64,000 bases of DNA from Conchocele bisecta. Taxonomy: Eukaryota; Mollusca; Bivalvia; Lucinida; Thyasiridae. The stretch lies in the NCBI GenBank assembly GCA_029237695.1, contig CM055268.1:50987131-51051130 (forward strand), in the 5' to 3' direction. Shown piece after piece: positions 12,291 to 23,985 of this stretch. Each line of letters begins with the position of its first letter. The first letter of the stretch is position 1. The notes under the pieces are model-generated. The model searched no databases and was not told where the DNA came from. It worked only from the letters and a program-made list of their open reading frames with translations. The translations under genes and the position numbers were made by a program.

Positions 12291-12475
12291 AAGGGTTTCA
12301 CGTCTCACCAACAGCTAAGGTCATATAGAGACGGGACCACAGTTTTAAAGTCTAATCCGACAGACCAGTGGGATGGAAATACTAAGAAAGTATTTTTTGC
12401 CCTAGGCGAGGTTTGAATCCACAACCTCCGGATTGGAAGTCAGGTGTTCTAACCCTTAGGCCACAGCCCATCCCT
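12291..12475 (-). mobile_element. tRNA-derived SINE
   Basis: On the minus strand the head reads as a tRNA-like sequence: A box GTGGCCTAAGGGTTAGAAC (about 12450-12466) and B box GGATTCAAACC (12410-12420), with an anticodon-arm-like ACTTCCAATCCGGAGG between them. The body continues to 12291 and includes CAACAGCTAAGGTCATAT, a segment that recurs at 29750-29765. This is typical of tRNA-headed SINEs. Confidence 0.7.
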
Positions 12476-12513
12476 CTATTTTGCGGACAAGGAAACAGAA
12501 CGTGAAAACTAAA

Positions 12514-14366
12514 ACAAGAGCTCCGCGGAGCAAGATGTCCCGCCTGCCGCAGTTTGATAGTACATAAGGAGCTGTAAATAACCGATGCTAAATTTCTATA
12601 TTAGACATTTTTGAAGTCCGTGACCTTGACCTTGGGGCTACCGGACACTATGAACTTTCTGCAGATGATGCGGAATGTTCTATCAAATGCATGTATGAAA
12701 TATTAAAACATTCCATCAAGGGAAACAGAAGTTACAATAAATTAACCCAAGCAAAACTGAGCATTTTCTAAGCCTGTGACCTTGACCTTGGGGTTAGAGG
12801 GCACCATGGGCTTTCTGTAGAATCATGCCGGATGTTGCTATAGTTTATACCTAAAAAGTATTAAAGCATTCCATGAAGGGAAACAGAAGTTGTAATAAAT
12901 TAAACCGAGCGTTAAGTTTTCCAAACCCGGAATTTTCTAAGCCCGTGACCTTGACCTTTGGGGTTAGCGGGCACCATGGGCTTTCTGTAGAATGATGCGG
13001 GATGTTGTTTCAAATGCATGTATGGAATATTAAAGCATTCCATTGAGGGAAACGGACGTTACAACGAATTAACCTGTTAAGTTCTAGAAACATAGACAAA
13101 ACGCAAAAACTTAATGATGAATGCATGTGAAAAATAGGTCAATGAACCATGAAAACTAGGCCAAGGTCACATGGGCTCCCTCTGTATGAGATTGTTACAC
13201 CACAGTGTTGATGTATACCAAGTTTGGAGGTCGTAGAACTTATAGTTTTCCGGAAACTGAGCTAAATGCAAAAACTTCACATTGAATGCATGTGAAATGT
13301 AGGTGAAACAAGAGCTCCGTGGAGCAAAATGTCCCGCCTGGTGCAGTTTGATAGTATATATGGAGCTTGTAATAACCTTGGGGTTAGTGAGCAACATGGG
13401 CTTTCTGTAGAATGATGCGGGATGTTGTTACAAATGCATGTATGGAATATTTAAGCATAAACTGAGCGTTAATTTGTAAGTCAGTGACCTTGACCTTTGG
13501 GGTTAGCGGGCACCATGGGCTTTCTGTAGAATGATGCGGGATGTTGTTACAAATGCATGTATGGAATATTAAAGCATAAACTGAGCGTTAACTTTTCCAA
13601 ATGAATATTAAAGCATAAACTGAGCCTTAACTTTTCCAAACACGGAAATTTCTAAGTCAGTGACCTTGACCTTTGGGGTTTGCGGGCCCACCATGGGCTT
13701 TCTGTAGAATGGATGCGGGATGTTGTTACAAATGCATGTATGGAATATTAAAGCATAAACTGAGCGTTAACTTTTCCAAACACGGAAATTTGTAAGTCAG
13801 TGACCTTGACCTTTGGGGTTAACGGGCAACATGGGCTTTCTGTAGAATGATGTGGGATGTTGTTACATATGTATGTATGGAATATTAAAGCATAAACTGA
13901 GCATTAACTTTTGCAAACACGGAAATTTCTAAGTCAGCGACCTTGACCTTTGGGGTTAGCGGGCACCATGGGCTTTCTGGAGAATGATGCGGGATGTCGT
14001 TACAAATGCATGTATGGAATATTAAAGCATTCCATTGAGGGAAACAGAAGTTACAATGAATTAACCTGAGCGTGAAGTTTTAGAACCAGAGCTAAACGCA
14101 AAAACTTAACGTTGAATGCATGTGAAAAGTAAGTCAATGAACCATGCAAACTAGGTCAAGGTCACATGGGCTCCATCTGTGTGAGATGGTTACACCACAG
14201 TGTTGATGTATACCAAGTATGGAGGTCGTAGGACTTATAATTTTCTGGAAACCGAGCTAAACGCAAAAACTTAACGTGAAATATTGATGCCGCCGCTGCA
14301 TACACCGATGACGCCGATGGAAAAGCTATGCCTATGTCCCACTTCTGCTAAAGCAGGCGGGACAAA
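12514..14366. mobile_element. Tandem-repeat element with GAGCTCCGCGGAGC head, copy 1
   Basis: The head AACAAGAGCTCCGCGGAGC is a perfect hairpin, followed by ~170-bp then ~139-bp units containing GTGACCTTGACCTTTGGGGT, ATGGGCTTTCTGTAGAATGA and ATGCATGTATGGAATATTAA. A second head at about 13310 shows a composite of two elements or an internal duplication. The tail is a hairpin GTCCCACTTCTGCTAAAGCAGGCGGGAC then AAAAA. There is no protein. The layout parallels the 20016-22196 copy. Confidence 0.8.
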
Positions 14367-15019
14367 AACAGCAATCAACAAAGAATATCACAAAACATTT
14401 TTATTCCAAGCTGTAAAGCATAAGCTCTCCAGAAAGGACCTAAAATAACTGGACGTGGGACCCATAAGTTTACAAAAAGACGTGTTGTGCCACCACGAGC
14501 GACTCCTGACGTCATTCCTGTGTGTGCAGGTTATGACGTTCTACCATATCCTGAAAATTTGTCGGACAAAAACTACACAAACATAGTTACATTTCATAAT
14601 TTGAAAAATACACTAGAAAGTATCTGCTAATCTGCTACAAGAGCCTAGATGACGACAACGCCGGTTGCTTAGCAATGAATACTGCGGCACGGCGACAATG
14701 GGCATATTCTGTCATAGATCCCACAAGAGACTACCCTAAGGCTTTGAACTAAATGTGCCTCAATTTCACCATCACCAGTTTAAAGAAGTGATATATTTTC
14801 TATTTCTCATAAAATCCCATTATTCTTAGTGCCTACACAGAGCGAAGTCACCGGCGCCTAATAAAACCATCACATAATCAGCAATTTACACGCAGAAGCT
14901 GTACCAGCCGGAAAACTATGCTAGGTCGGACACGAGTTCGTATCGCAATTTCACTCCAATTCTCCAGACTAAACTGAACAAAACAGATCAAGATTTCAAG
15001 AATCCTCAACATTTTTCAA
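14367..15019. other. No gene recognised
   Basis: Unique-looking AT-rich sequence between two tandem-repeat elements; no ORF above 60 codons and no RNA gene seen. Confidence 0.5.
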
Positions 15020-16166
15020 CTAGATTGGTCAGTAAGCGAGGCTTACGGAATACCCCGTGGGCCCAGGTACCCCTAAAATATGTAAGAATTTCCAAGTGAG
15101 GGGCTTGTGACCTTGACTCTGGGCTTAGCGGGAGTGGCATGAACGTGAATTTCACTGGGAGGTAGAGGTTCATTGGAGCAATGTGTGTGTGAAATGTGAA
15201 GCAGATCCGAGCAAGGAAATAGAAGTTATAACCGATTTCTCTGATGTTAAGTTTTGTAAAGAGACTATGTATGTGAGCTTGACCTCGAGATCAGCGGGAA
15301 TTTGCCACAACATGATAGTAGAGCCTTAGAGGAATGGATGCATGAAATATTAAGAATTTTCAATGAAAGAAATAGAAGTTATAACATATTTCTCTGATGT
15401 TAAGTTTTGTAAAGAGACTAAGTATTTGACCTTGACCTTGGGATCAGCGGGGGTTGGACGGTCGTAGATTTGTCACAGCATGATAGTACAACCTTAGAGG
15501 AATGCACATGCAAGTGAAATATTAAGAATGTTCAATGAAGGAAATAGAAGTTATAACTTATTTCTCCGATGTTAAATTTTGTAAATAGACTAAGTATTTG
15601 ACCTTGACCTTGGGATCAGCGGGGGTTGGACGGTCGTGAATTTGGTACAGCATGGTAGTAGAGCCTTACAGAAATGCATGTGTGAAAAATTAAGCATTTT
15701 AGATGAAGGAAATAGAAGTTATAACAATATTTCTCTGATGTTAAGTTTTGTAAAGAGACTTAAGTATTTGACCTTGACCTTGGGATAAGCGGGGGTTGGA
15801 CGGTTGTGGATTTGGCACAGCATGGTAGTAGAGCCATACAGGAATGCATGTGTGAAATGAAGCATTTTGGATGAAGGAAATAAAATTTATAACAATATTT
15901 CTCTGATGTTAAGTTTTGTAAAGAGACTAAGTATTTGACCTTGACCTTGGGATCAGCGGGGGTTGGACGGTCGTGGATTTGGCACAGCAAGGTAGTAGAG
16001 CCTTACAGGAATGCATGTGTGAAATATTAAGCATCTTAGATGAAGGAAATAGAAGTTATAACAATATTTCTCTGATGTTAAGTTTACGGACGCACAGACG
16101 CACGGACGGACAACCTGACTCCAGTATACCCCCCCCCCCCCACAACTCATTGCGGGGGGTATAATA
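15020..16166 (-). mobile_element. Helentron-like tandem-repeat element, copy 2
   Basis: Begins with the same CTAGATTGGTCAGTAAGCGA hairpin end as 7694 and ends in ACGGACGGACAACCTGACTC, a C-run hairpin and GGTATAATAA. About six ~170-bp units. The uninterrupted reading GAGACTATGTATGTGAGC at 15261-15278 gives the empty-site form for the MITE insertion at 45673. Confidence 0.8.
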
Positions 16167-16439
16167 AAGTAATACTAGTTGTCAAATGCAGAAATCAAAT
16201 AAAAATCTACCTACAAGAGCTATCTTTATTTATTTTCTTATCAGCATCCGATCTCGAAGACTTGCAACACATATGTATACATTTGTTGATCATAAGACAG
16301 AAAATCACCAGCTCCTACGTGTTCTCTGATTGATTGGTTGGTAACTAAATGACCAATCAGAAACTGTCTTACAACCGGGTATATTTGTGCGGATCATGTG
16401 ACCAGTAAATGCAACATGTCGGCGTTTCCCTTCAGGCAT

Positions 16440-16970
16440 GCTGATAAGAAAATAGGGTTTAAAAGTTTTACGACTTACAAGCCAAAATTGGAAAATTCTA
16501 ATTCGAAAAGGGGGAGATAATCAATGACCCCGGGTACCAAGTTTCAGGTCTGTACCAGTTACAAGGTAAAATTGCCAAATTCTAAGTCAAAAAGGGGGAG
16601 ATAATCCATGACCCGGTGGTCGAATAAAAAATGTAAATAAACTTTGCGCATCTACTCATGATAAGGCAGCTACACACCAAGTTTCAGGGGTGTAGCTATT
16701 AGGGTTTAAATGTTTCGACTTACAAGCCAAAATTGGAAAATTCTAAGTCGAAAAGGGGGAGATAATCCATGACCCCAGGGTCGAATCAAAAATAAAAATA
16801 AACTTTGCGCATCTACTCATCATAAGGAAGCTACATACCAACTTTCAGGTCTGTAGCTAGTACGGTTTAAAATTTTACGACTTACAAGGTGGGTGACGGA
16901 CGGAAGGACGGACGGGATGGACAAGGGCAACACTAAATGTCCCTCCACTATTGTGGTGGGGCATAAAAAT
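16440..16970 (+). mobile_element. Tandem-repeat element, AGGGGGAGATAATCCATGAC family
   Basis: Three irregular units (phase near 16506, 16594 and 16751) related to the 5.3-6.3 kb array. Tail GGTGACGGACGGAAGGACGG, then hairpin ATGTCCCTCCACTATTGTGG and ATAAAAATAA. Confidence 0.7.
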
Positions 16971-16979
16971 AATAATTTG

Positions 16980-17056
16980 TGTGAGGCTCAAACTCGCACA
17001 AAAGGAACGCAGTCTGAATGCATTTACCGAGCGTTCTACCATCTGAGATATGGGGA
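16980..17056 (-). mobile_element. tRNA-derived SINE head
   Basis: Minus-strand A box TATCTCAGATGGTAGAAC (about 17033-17050) and B box CGAGTTTGAGCC (about 16984-16995), spaced as in tRNAs. The stems are degraded. ORFs crossing this stretch on both strands are artefacts of the repeat. Confidence 0.6.
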
Positions 17057-18000
17057 CAATAATGTCCTTGCGCAAGACTGGGCAATCAAAATGAACGTCA
17101 CATGCCCTTGCCAATTTATCGGAAATCAATAGTAGCAAAGCTACGTCCTGTGATCAATAAATAGATGTCTGCAGCCCGCATGTCACACCCGCCGAGGCAT
17201 TTGATAGTACTAAGAAAACCTTTTAATGCAAAAAAGCTTTAATCCATACACATACTACCCATGTGAAGTTTACCAAGTTTCGCCAAGGTATACATTTTAG
17301 TAAAATTTGCTGAAAACATTCCCTAACTCTGTTCACAAGTTGCTACAACGTCAAAACTTGCGTGGGGGCTCAACCGAGTGCGCCCATTACGTCATTGCAG
17401 AGTTGTTCTATAAATGCAATACATTCTATAAATACGGTGTTTTCCAAGAAGCGAAGGCTGTTTACACTGGTTTACAGCCGATACAATTATGATTTCAAGG
17501 TGACAATGTAAGTTATAAGACAATAATACGTTTCTCCGGATAACTGATTGTCAATGTTAATTTTGGGGCAATCTTACGACTGATGATCTGACCCAATTTT
17601 AAGTGAAAAAGATGGCACATTTTGCTAAATGGTTCACATGCGTTGAGAAAGCAAGAACCGAGGATTGTTCTGTGAAAATGTTATGCCCATAGCTGCTACT
17701 TTAAGAAAAATGTTGTAAGTAAAAAAAACTGCCATTTTTGTCTGATAATCTGGAGGATCCCTGCGGTGTTCTTAAAAACTTTAACCAAAAAAAAAAAAAA
17801 TAAATTGTTTAAGGTAAATTAAAAAGTTCTTTGACCTTCACATTGTGCACAGGGGCCGCACGGGTGGAGCATAGAATGACAATATGGATAACAATACAGG
17901 CTTTGATAGTATACCCCAAAAAAAGAAGACTTTAGCCAAAAAATGTAACCGGACGTGCGTACATCAATGTGCCGACGATATAGCGCTGCAAAACCGTTAC
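17057..18000. other. Intergenic, nothing firm
   Basis: Includes a plus-strand ORF (17307-17492) with no recognisable domain. The part next to 18001 would be intron of the leucine-rich-repeat gene on the minus strand. Confidence 0.4.
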
Positions 18001-18128
18001 CTGATTATTGCCAAGATCAAGTCGCCAAAGGTTTTTATTCTGTTCCAAGTTCACCACTTCCACAATGCTATTGCCGCGCAGATTTAGTGCCTGCAGCTTG
18101 GGACAGCTATGTACTTTTTCTATTGCAT
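18001..18128 (-). CDS. Leucine-rich-repeat protein, internal exon
   Basis: On the minus strand a 128-bp segment is bounded by a good acceptor (TATATATTACAG, just above 18128) and a donor (CAG/GTAACG, at 18001/18000). It encodes about 42 residues with two canonical LRR repeats: LQALNLRGNSIVEVVNLEQN and LWRLDLGNNQ, following the LxxLxLxxN pattern. The frame is open exactly between the splice sites and decays outside. This is the best evidence of a host gene in the window. The LRRs are of the SDS22-like/cytosolic type, but the gene cannot be named from one exon, and neighbouring exons were not found among the surrounding repeats. The transcript would run right to left. Confidence 0.7.
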
Positions 18129-18239
18129 CTGTAATATATAACAAACATACAATACCCTTGAAAGAAGTATGGAATTTGTAAACAGTATTGACACTCGCCT
18201 ATACGCTTGACCAAAAATATTAACCAATGAAAACAAACA

Positions 18240-19015
18240 AGTAAATGAAGATACAAACTCTAACAAAAACTTTAACCAAGGTAAATAAGTATGTAAATAT
18301 GGCAATTATAGGTCAAGGTCGCATGGAGGTCATGTGTTTCACAGTGGTTTGCGGTACACATCACTGGCTCATGACATTGTGCAAGTATGGTAGCTGTAGG
18401 CCTAATAGTATTGAAGATACAGTTGAAACACAAATTTTAACCAAGGGAAATAACTATGCAATATTGTAATTGTAGATCTAGGTCATATGGAGGTCATGTG
18501 TTTCATAGTGGTTTGCAGTATACATCACTGCCACATGATAGTGTGCAAGTATGATGGCTGTATGCCTAATAGTAATAGTAATGAAAATACAAAGGCAAAC
18601 AAAATCTTTAACTAAGGTAAATACCTATGTAAATATTGCAATTGTAGGTCAAAGTCACACCAAGGTCATTTGATTCACGGTGGGTTACAGTGCACAACAC
18701 ATTCCTATGATAGTGTGCAAGTATGGTGGCTGCAGGCCTAACACTATTGAAGATACCAGCTCTAACAAAAAGTTTAACCAATGGAAATAACTATGTAAAT
18801 ATTGCAATTGTAGGTCCAGGTCACATGGAGGCCACATGTTTCACAGTGGGTGGCAGTGCACATCACTTGCTCATGATAGTGTGCAAGAATGGTGGCTGTA
18901 GGCCTAATACTATTGAAGATACATACTCAAACAAAAACTTTAATCTTGTGACGGACGGGACAACACTACATGTAAATACTACACCCCCCCCCCCCCCTCC
19001 CATCCGGGGCATAAA
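18240..19015 (+). mobile_element. Tandem-repeat element, ~165-bp unit
   Basis: Four units phased on TAGGTCAAGGTCACATGGAGG-like text at about 18308, 18472, 18643 and 18807. Tail GTGACGGACGGGACAAC then a C-run and CATCCGGGGCATAAAAAC. The ORFs at 18245 and 18723 are repeat translations. Confidence 0.7.
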
Positions 19016-19910
19016 AACTTTAACACAAATTCAAAGTAATTTGACCTTGACGTTGTGCATTAAAGCCGCATTGGTGGGCTATAGAATGAAAATATGGATG
19101 ATGATAAAGAAGTTATGATGTTTCAAGTCAATCTGACTTACGGTTGCAGAGATAATGTGCACTTAAAAACTTTAACGCAAATATGTAAAAGAAACTAACG
19201 CAAATTTCAAAGTAATTTGACCTTAGGCATGAAAAGCGACACGAGTCAGCTATAGAATGAAAATATGGATGCTGATAAAGAACTATATGAAGTTTCATGT
19301 CACTCAGACTTATGGTTGTAAGTCACCAGTGTTTCCGCAAAAAAATGTGAAGGTAAAAAAGGTTATGAAAGTTATACCATGATGACGAAGCTTGTACAAA
19401 CGTTGACAATTCGGACGACGACAACGGAAAAAGCGGCGACTGTACAGGCTAAACCAGGCGCAACAAAAATGGCTAAGTGTTTCCACAAACATGTGAAGGT
19501 CAAAAAGGTCAAGTTCATGGTGGCATGAGTGTGTTCCAAATGCTTACATGTATCAAGTGTCCAAATATTGAAGCAATGTAATATTAATGTTATACGATGA
19601 CGAAGAAACTTGCACAAACTTTTTGACGCAAAAAATGGCTATGTGTTTCAGCAAACATGTGAAGATAAAGAAGGTCAAGGTCATGTTAATGGCGGCATGA
19701 GGGTGTTCCAAATGCTCACATATATGAAGTGTGCAAATATTGAAGCAATCCGTCAAGTAATATTAAAGTTATAACCTGATGACGAAGCTTGTACAAATTT
19801 TTAGACATTTTGGACAACGACCTGGTCGACAACGACGGAAAAAGCAACGACTATATTCACGCTTTTGCTAAAGCAGGCACGACAAAAACAATTAACTCAA
19901 ATTTCGAAGT
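19016..19910 (+). repeat. Degenerate tandem-repeat remnants
   Basis: Monomers with AAGTAATTTGACCTT, GGTCAAGGTCATG and tails of the type GCTTTTGCTAAAGCAGGCACGACAAAAAC. Related monomers reappear at 22200-22520 and 23695-23900. No protein. Confidence 0.55.
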
Positions 19911-20015
19911 AATTTTACCTTGCGCTTGCAAAAGGGGGCTGCATGGATGACCTATAGAATGATAGGGTTGTGAAGATATTGGGTACTTAAAAACTTTAAG
20001 GCAGATTTAACAAAA

Positions 20016-22113
20016 AACAAGAGCTCCGCGGAGCAAAATGTCCCGCCTGGCGCAGTTTGATAGTATATATGGAGCTTGTAATAACCTTGGGGTTAGTGAG
20101 CAACATGGGCTTTCTGTAGAATGATGCGGGATGTTGTTACAAATGCATGTATGGAATATTTAAGCATAAACTGAGCGTTAATTTGTAAGTCAGTGACATT
20201 GACCTTTGGGGTTAGCGGGCACCATGGGCTTTCTGTAGAATGATGCGGGATGTTGTTACAAATGCATATATGGAATATTAAAGCATAAACTGAGCGTTGA
20301 CTTTTCCAAACATGGAAATTTCTAATTCAGTGACCTTGACCTTTGGGGTTAGCGGGCACCATGGGCTTTTTGTAGAATGATGCGGGATGTTGTTACAAAT
20401 GCATATATGGCATATTAAAACATAAACTGAGCGTTAACTTTTCCAAACACGGAAATTTCTAAGTCAGCGACCTTGACCTTTGTGGTTTGCGGGCACCATG
20501 GGCTTTCTGTAGAATGATGCGGGATGTTGTTACAAAAGCATGTATGGAATATTAAAGCATAAACTGAGCGTTAACTTTTCCAAACACGGAAATTTCTAAT
20601 TCAGTGACCTTGACCTTTGGGGTTAGCAGGCACCATGGGATTTCTGTAGAATGATGCGGGATGTTGTTACAAATGCATGTATGGAATATTAAAGCATAAA
20701 CTGAGCGTTAACTTTTGCAAACACGGAAATTTCTAAGTCAGTGACTTTGACCTTTGCGGTTTGCGGGCACCATGGGCTTTCTGTAGAATGATGCAGGATG
20801 TTGTTACAAATGCATGTATGGAATATTAAAGCATACATAAATTGAGCGTTAACTTTTCCAAACACGGAAATTTCTAAGTCAGCGATCTTGACCTTTGGGG
20901 TTTGCGGGCACCATGGGCTTTCTGTAGAATGATGCAGGATGTTGTTACAAATGCATGTATGGAATATTAAAGCATAAACTGAGCGTTAACTTTTCCAAAC
21001 ACGGAAATTTCTAATTCAGTGACCTTGACCTTTTGGGTTAGCGGGCAACATGGGCTTTCTGTAGAATGATGCGGGATGTTGTTACAAATGCATGTATGGA
21101 ATATCAAAGCATAAACTGAGCGTTAACTTTTGCAAACACGGAAATTTCTAAGTCAGTGACCTTGACCTTTGGGGTTAGCGGGCACCATGGGCTTTCTGTA
21201 GAATGATGCAGGATGTTGTTACAAATGCATGTATGGAATATTAAAGCATAAACTGAGCATTAACTTTTCCAAACACGGAAAGTTCTAAGTCAGTGACCTT
21301 GACCTTTGGCGTTAGCGGGCATCATGGGCTTTCTGTAGAATGATGCGGGATGTTGTTACAAATGCATGTATGGAATATTAAAGCATAAACTGAGCGTTAA
21401 CTTTTCCAAACGAATATTAAAGCATAAACTAAGCCTTAACTTTTCCAAACACGGAAATTTCTAAGTCAGTGACCTTGACCTTTGACGTCAGGGGGCATCA
21501 TGGGCTTTCTGTAGAATGATGCGGGATGTTGTTACAAATGCATGTATGGAATATTAAAGCATAAACTGAGCGTTAACTTTTCCAAACACGGAAATTTCTA
21601 AGTCAGCGACCTTGACCTTTGGGGTTTGCGGGCACCATGGGCTTTCTGTAGAATGATGCGGGATGTTGTTACAAATGCATATATGGAATATTAAAGCATA
21701 AACTGAGCGATTAACTTTTCCAAACACGGAAATTTCTAAGTCAGCGACCTTGAACCTTTGGGGTTAGCGGCGGCACCATGGGCTTTCTGGAGAATGATGC
21801 GGGATGTTGTTACAAATGCATGTATGGATATTAAAGCATTCCATTGAGGGAAACAGAAGTTACAATGAATTAACCTGAGCGTTAAGTTTTAGAAACAGCT
21901 AAACGCAAAAACTTAACGTTGAATGCATGTGAAAAGTAGGTCAATCAACCATGAAAACTAGGTCAAGGTCACATGGGTTCCCTCTGTGTGAGATGGTTAC
22001 ACCACAGTGTTGATGTATACCAAGTATGGAGGTCGTAGGTGTTATAGTTTTCTGGAAACTGACCTAAACGCAAAAACTTAACGTGAAATGTTGACGCCGC
22101 CGCCGCCGACGCA

Positions 22114-22144
<31 letters not shown>

Positions 22145-22196
22145 ACGGAAAAGCTATGCCTATGTCCCGCTTCTGCTAAAGCAGGCGGGACAAAAA
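20016..22196. mobile_element. Tandem-repeat element with GAGCTCCGCGGAGC head, copy 2
   Basis: Same head hairpin and same tail (TCCCGCTTCTGCTAAAGCAGGC, then GGGACAAAAA) as 12514-14366. About twelve ~139-bp units carry TGACCTTGACCTTTGGGGTT. A (GCC)n-rich microsatellite of about 50 bp sits at 22094-22145 just before the tail. Unit-to-unit identity is high, suggesting recent array expansion or homogenisation. Confidence 0.85.
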
Positions 22197-22524
22197 TTAA
22201 CGCAAATTTCAAAGTAAGTTGACCTTGAGCATGGGGACAAAAGAATTAAAATATGGATGATGATACTGTGGTATGTGAAGGTTCAAGTAAATTGGGATGC
22301 GGAGATATTGGGTACTTGAAAACTTTAACACAGATTTAAAAAAAACATTAACGAAACGAAGATTGCAAAGTAATTTGACCTTGGGCATGGGGTCTTATGG
22401 GTGGGATATAGAAGGAAAATATGGATGATGATAAAGTGGTATATGAAGTTTCAAGTCAATCAGACTTAGGGTTGTGGAGATATTTGGTACTGAAAAACGT
22501 TAAAGCAGAATTTTACAAAAACTA

Positions 22525-23695
22525 GAAATGTGGCCTGTCGGCACACGAATGCCCCCGCTGGCAGCCAAAGAAAACGAGGCATATTTGATTATAAGCCATT
22601 TACCCGAGCGTTAAGGTTTTGAACGCACCTTGACCCTGGGCTTAATGTGGGGCGGGACGAATGTGGATTTGTCACAGGGCGGTAGAGGACCATTGTAGCA
22701 ATGCGTGTGTGAAATGTGAAGCAGATCCGAGCAAGGAAACACAAATTATAAGCCATTTAACTGAATGTTAAGGTTTCAAACGCACCAAGTCTGTGACCTT
22801 GACCCTGTGCTTAGCGGGGGCAGGACGAATGTGGATTTGTCACAGGGCGGTAGAGGACCATTGGAGCAATGCGTGTGTAAAAGTTAGTGTAGGATTGAGA
22901 AACGCGCACATAGATTTGTCCCAAAGTGGCAAGTAAACAATTAAAGTGGAAAAGGTGAAAATCAAAGGTGAAGGTCGAAGTAATGGGTGGTGTAGTGTGT
23001 AAGGCATGTTCATATGTATCATGTGTATACATATTTAAGCGATTGGAAAAAGTATTGAGAAGTTATTGTAGGATTGAGAAACGTGCACGTAGATTTGTCC
23101 CAAAGTGCCAAGCAAACATTTAAAGTGGAAAATGTCAAGGCCAAAGGTCAAGGTCGAAGTACTGGGTGGTGGAGTGTGTAGGGCATGTTCATATGTATCA
23201 TGTGTATAAATATTTAAGCGATTGGCAAAAGTATTGAGAAGTTAGTGTAGGATTGAGAAACGTGCACGTAGATTTGTCCCAAAGTGCCAAGCAAATATTT
23301 AAAGTGGAAAAGGTCAAGGCCAAAGGTCAAGGTCGAAGTACTTGTGGTGGAGTGTGTAGGGCATGTTCATATGTATCATGTGTATAAATATTTAAGCGAT
23401 TGGCAAAAGTATTGAGAAGTTAGTGTAGGATTGAGAAACGTGCACGTAGATTTGTCCCAAAGTGCCAAGCAAACATTTAAAGTGGAAAAGGTTAAGGCCA
23501 AAGGTGAAGGTCGAAGTACTGGGGGGTGGAGTGTGTAAGGCATGTTTATATGTATCACATGTATAAATATTGACATAATATGTGAAGCCATGTAGAAGTT
23601 AATAAAGAATATGGTAATATCGGGACGTACGGACGGACGGGACGGACGCCGGTAACACTATATGCCCCCGTACCTTTCGGTAGCGGGGGCATAAA
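22525..23695. mobile_element. Tandem-repeat element with two unit types
   Basis: The head AAAACTAGAAATGTGGCCTG includes a CTAG end. Two ~180-bp units of one kind are followed by four ~180-bp units of another (phase GTAGGATTGAGAAACGTGCA near 22880, 23067, 23249 and 23427). Tail CGTACGGACGGACGGGACGG, hairpin GCCCCCGTACCTTTCGGTAG, then CGGGGGCATAAAAA. All ORFs here are repeat translations. Confidence 0.75.
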
Positions 23696-23985
23696 AATTA
23701 ATGCACATTTAACCTTGACGTTGGGCATGGGGGCCACATGGGTGGGTAAAAGAATGAAAATATGAATGATGATAAAGAGGTATGTGAAAATTCAAGTCAA
23801 TCGGACTTAGGGTTGTGGAGATAGTTGGTACTTAAAAAACCTTAACGCACGCCAAAAGTGGCGACTATAATATCACGCTGACCGCAAGCAGGCGTGATAA
23901 AAACTTACCTATACCAATGTTGGACAGGTCAAGGAACTCAACAGATTGAAGTGGTCCATTTGCCTTCGAGCGAAGTAACTACAAC

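Noticed and set aside
17884..18087. Plus-strand ORF over the LRR exon
   Set aside because: Antisense shadow of the leucine-rich-repeat exon, which has splice sites and repeat motifs.
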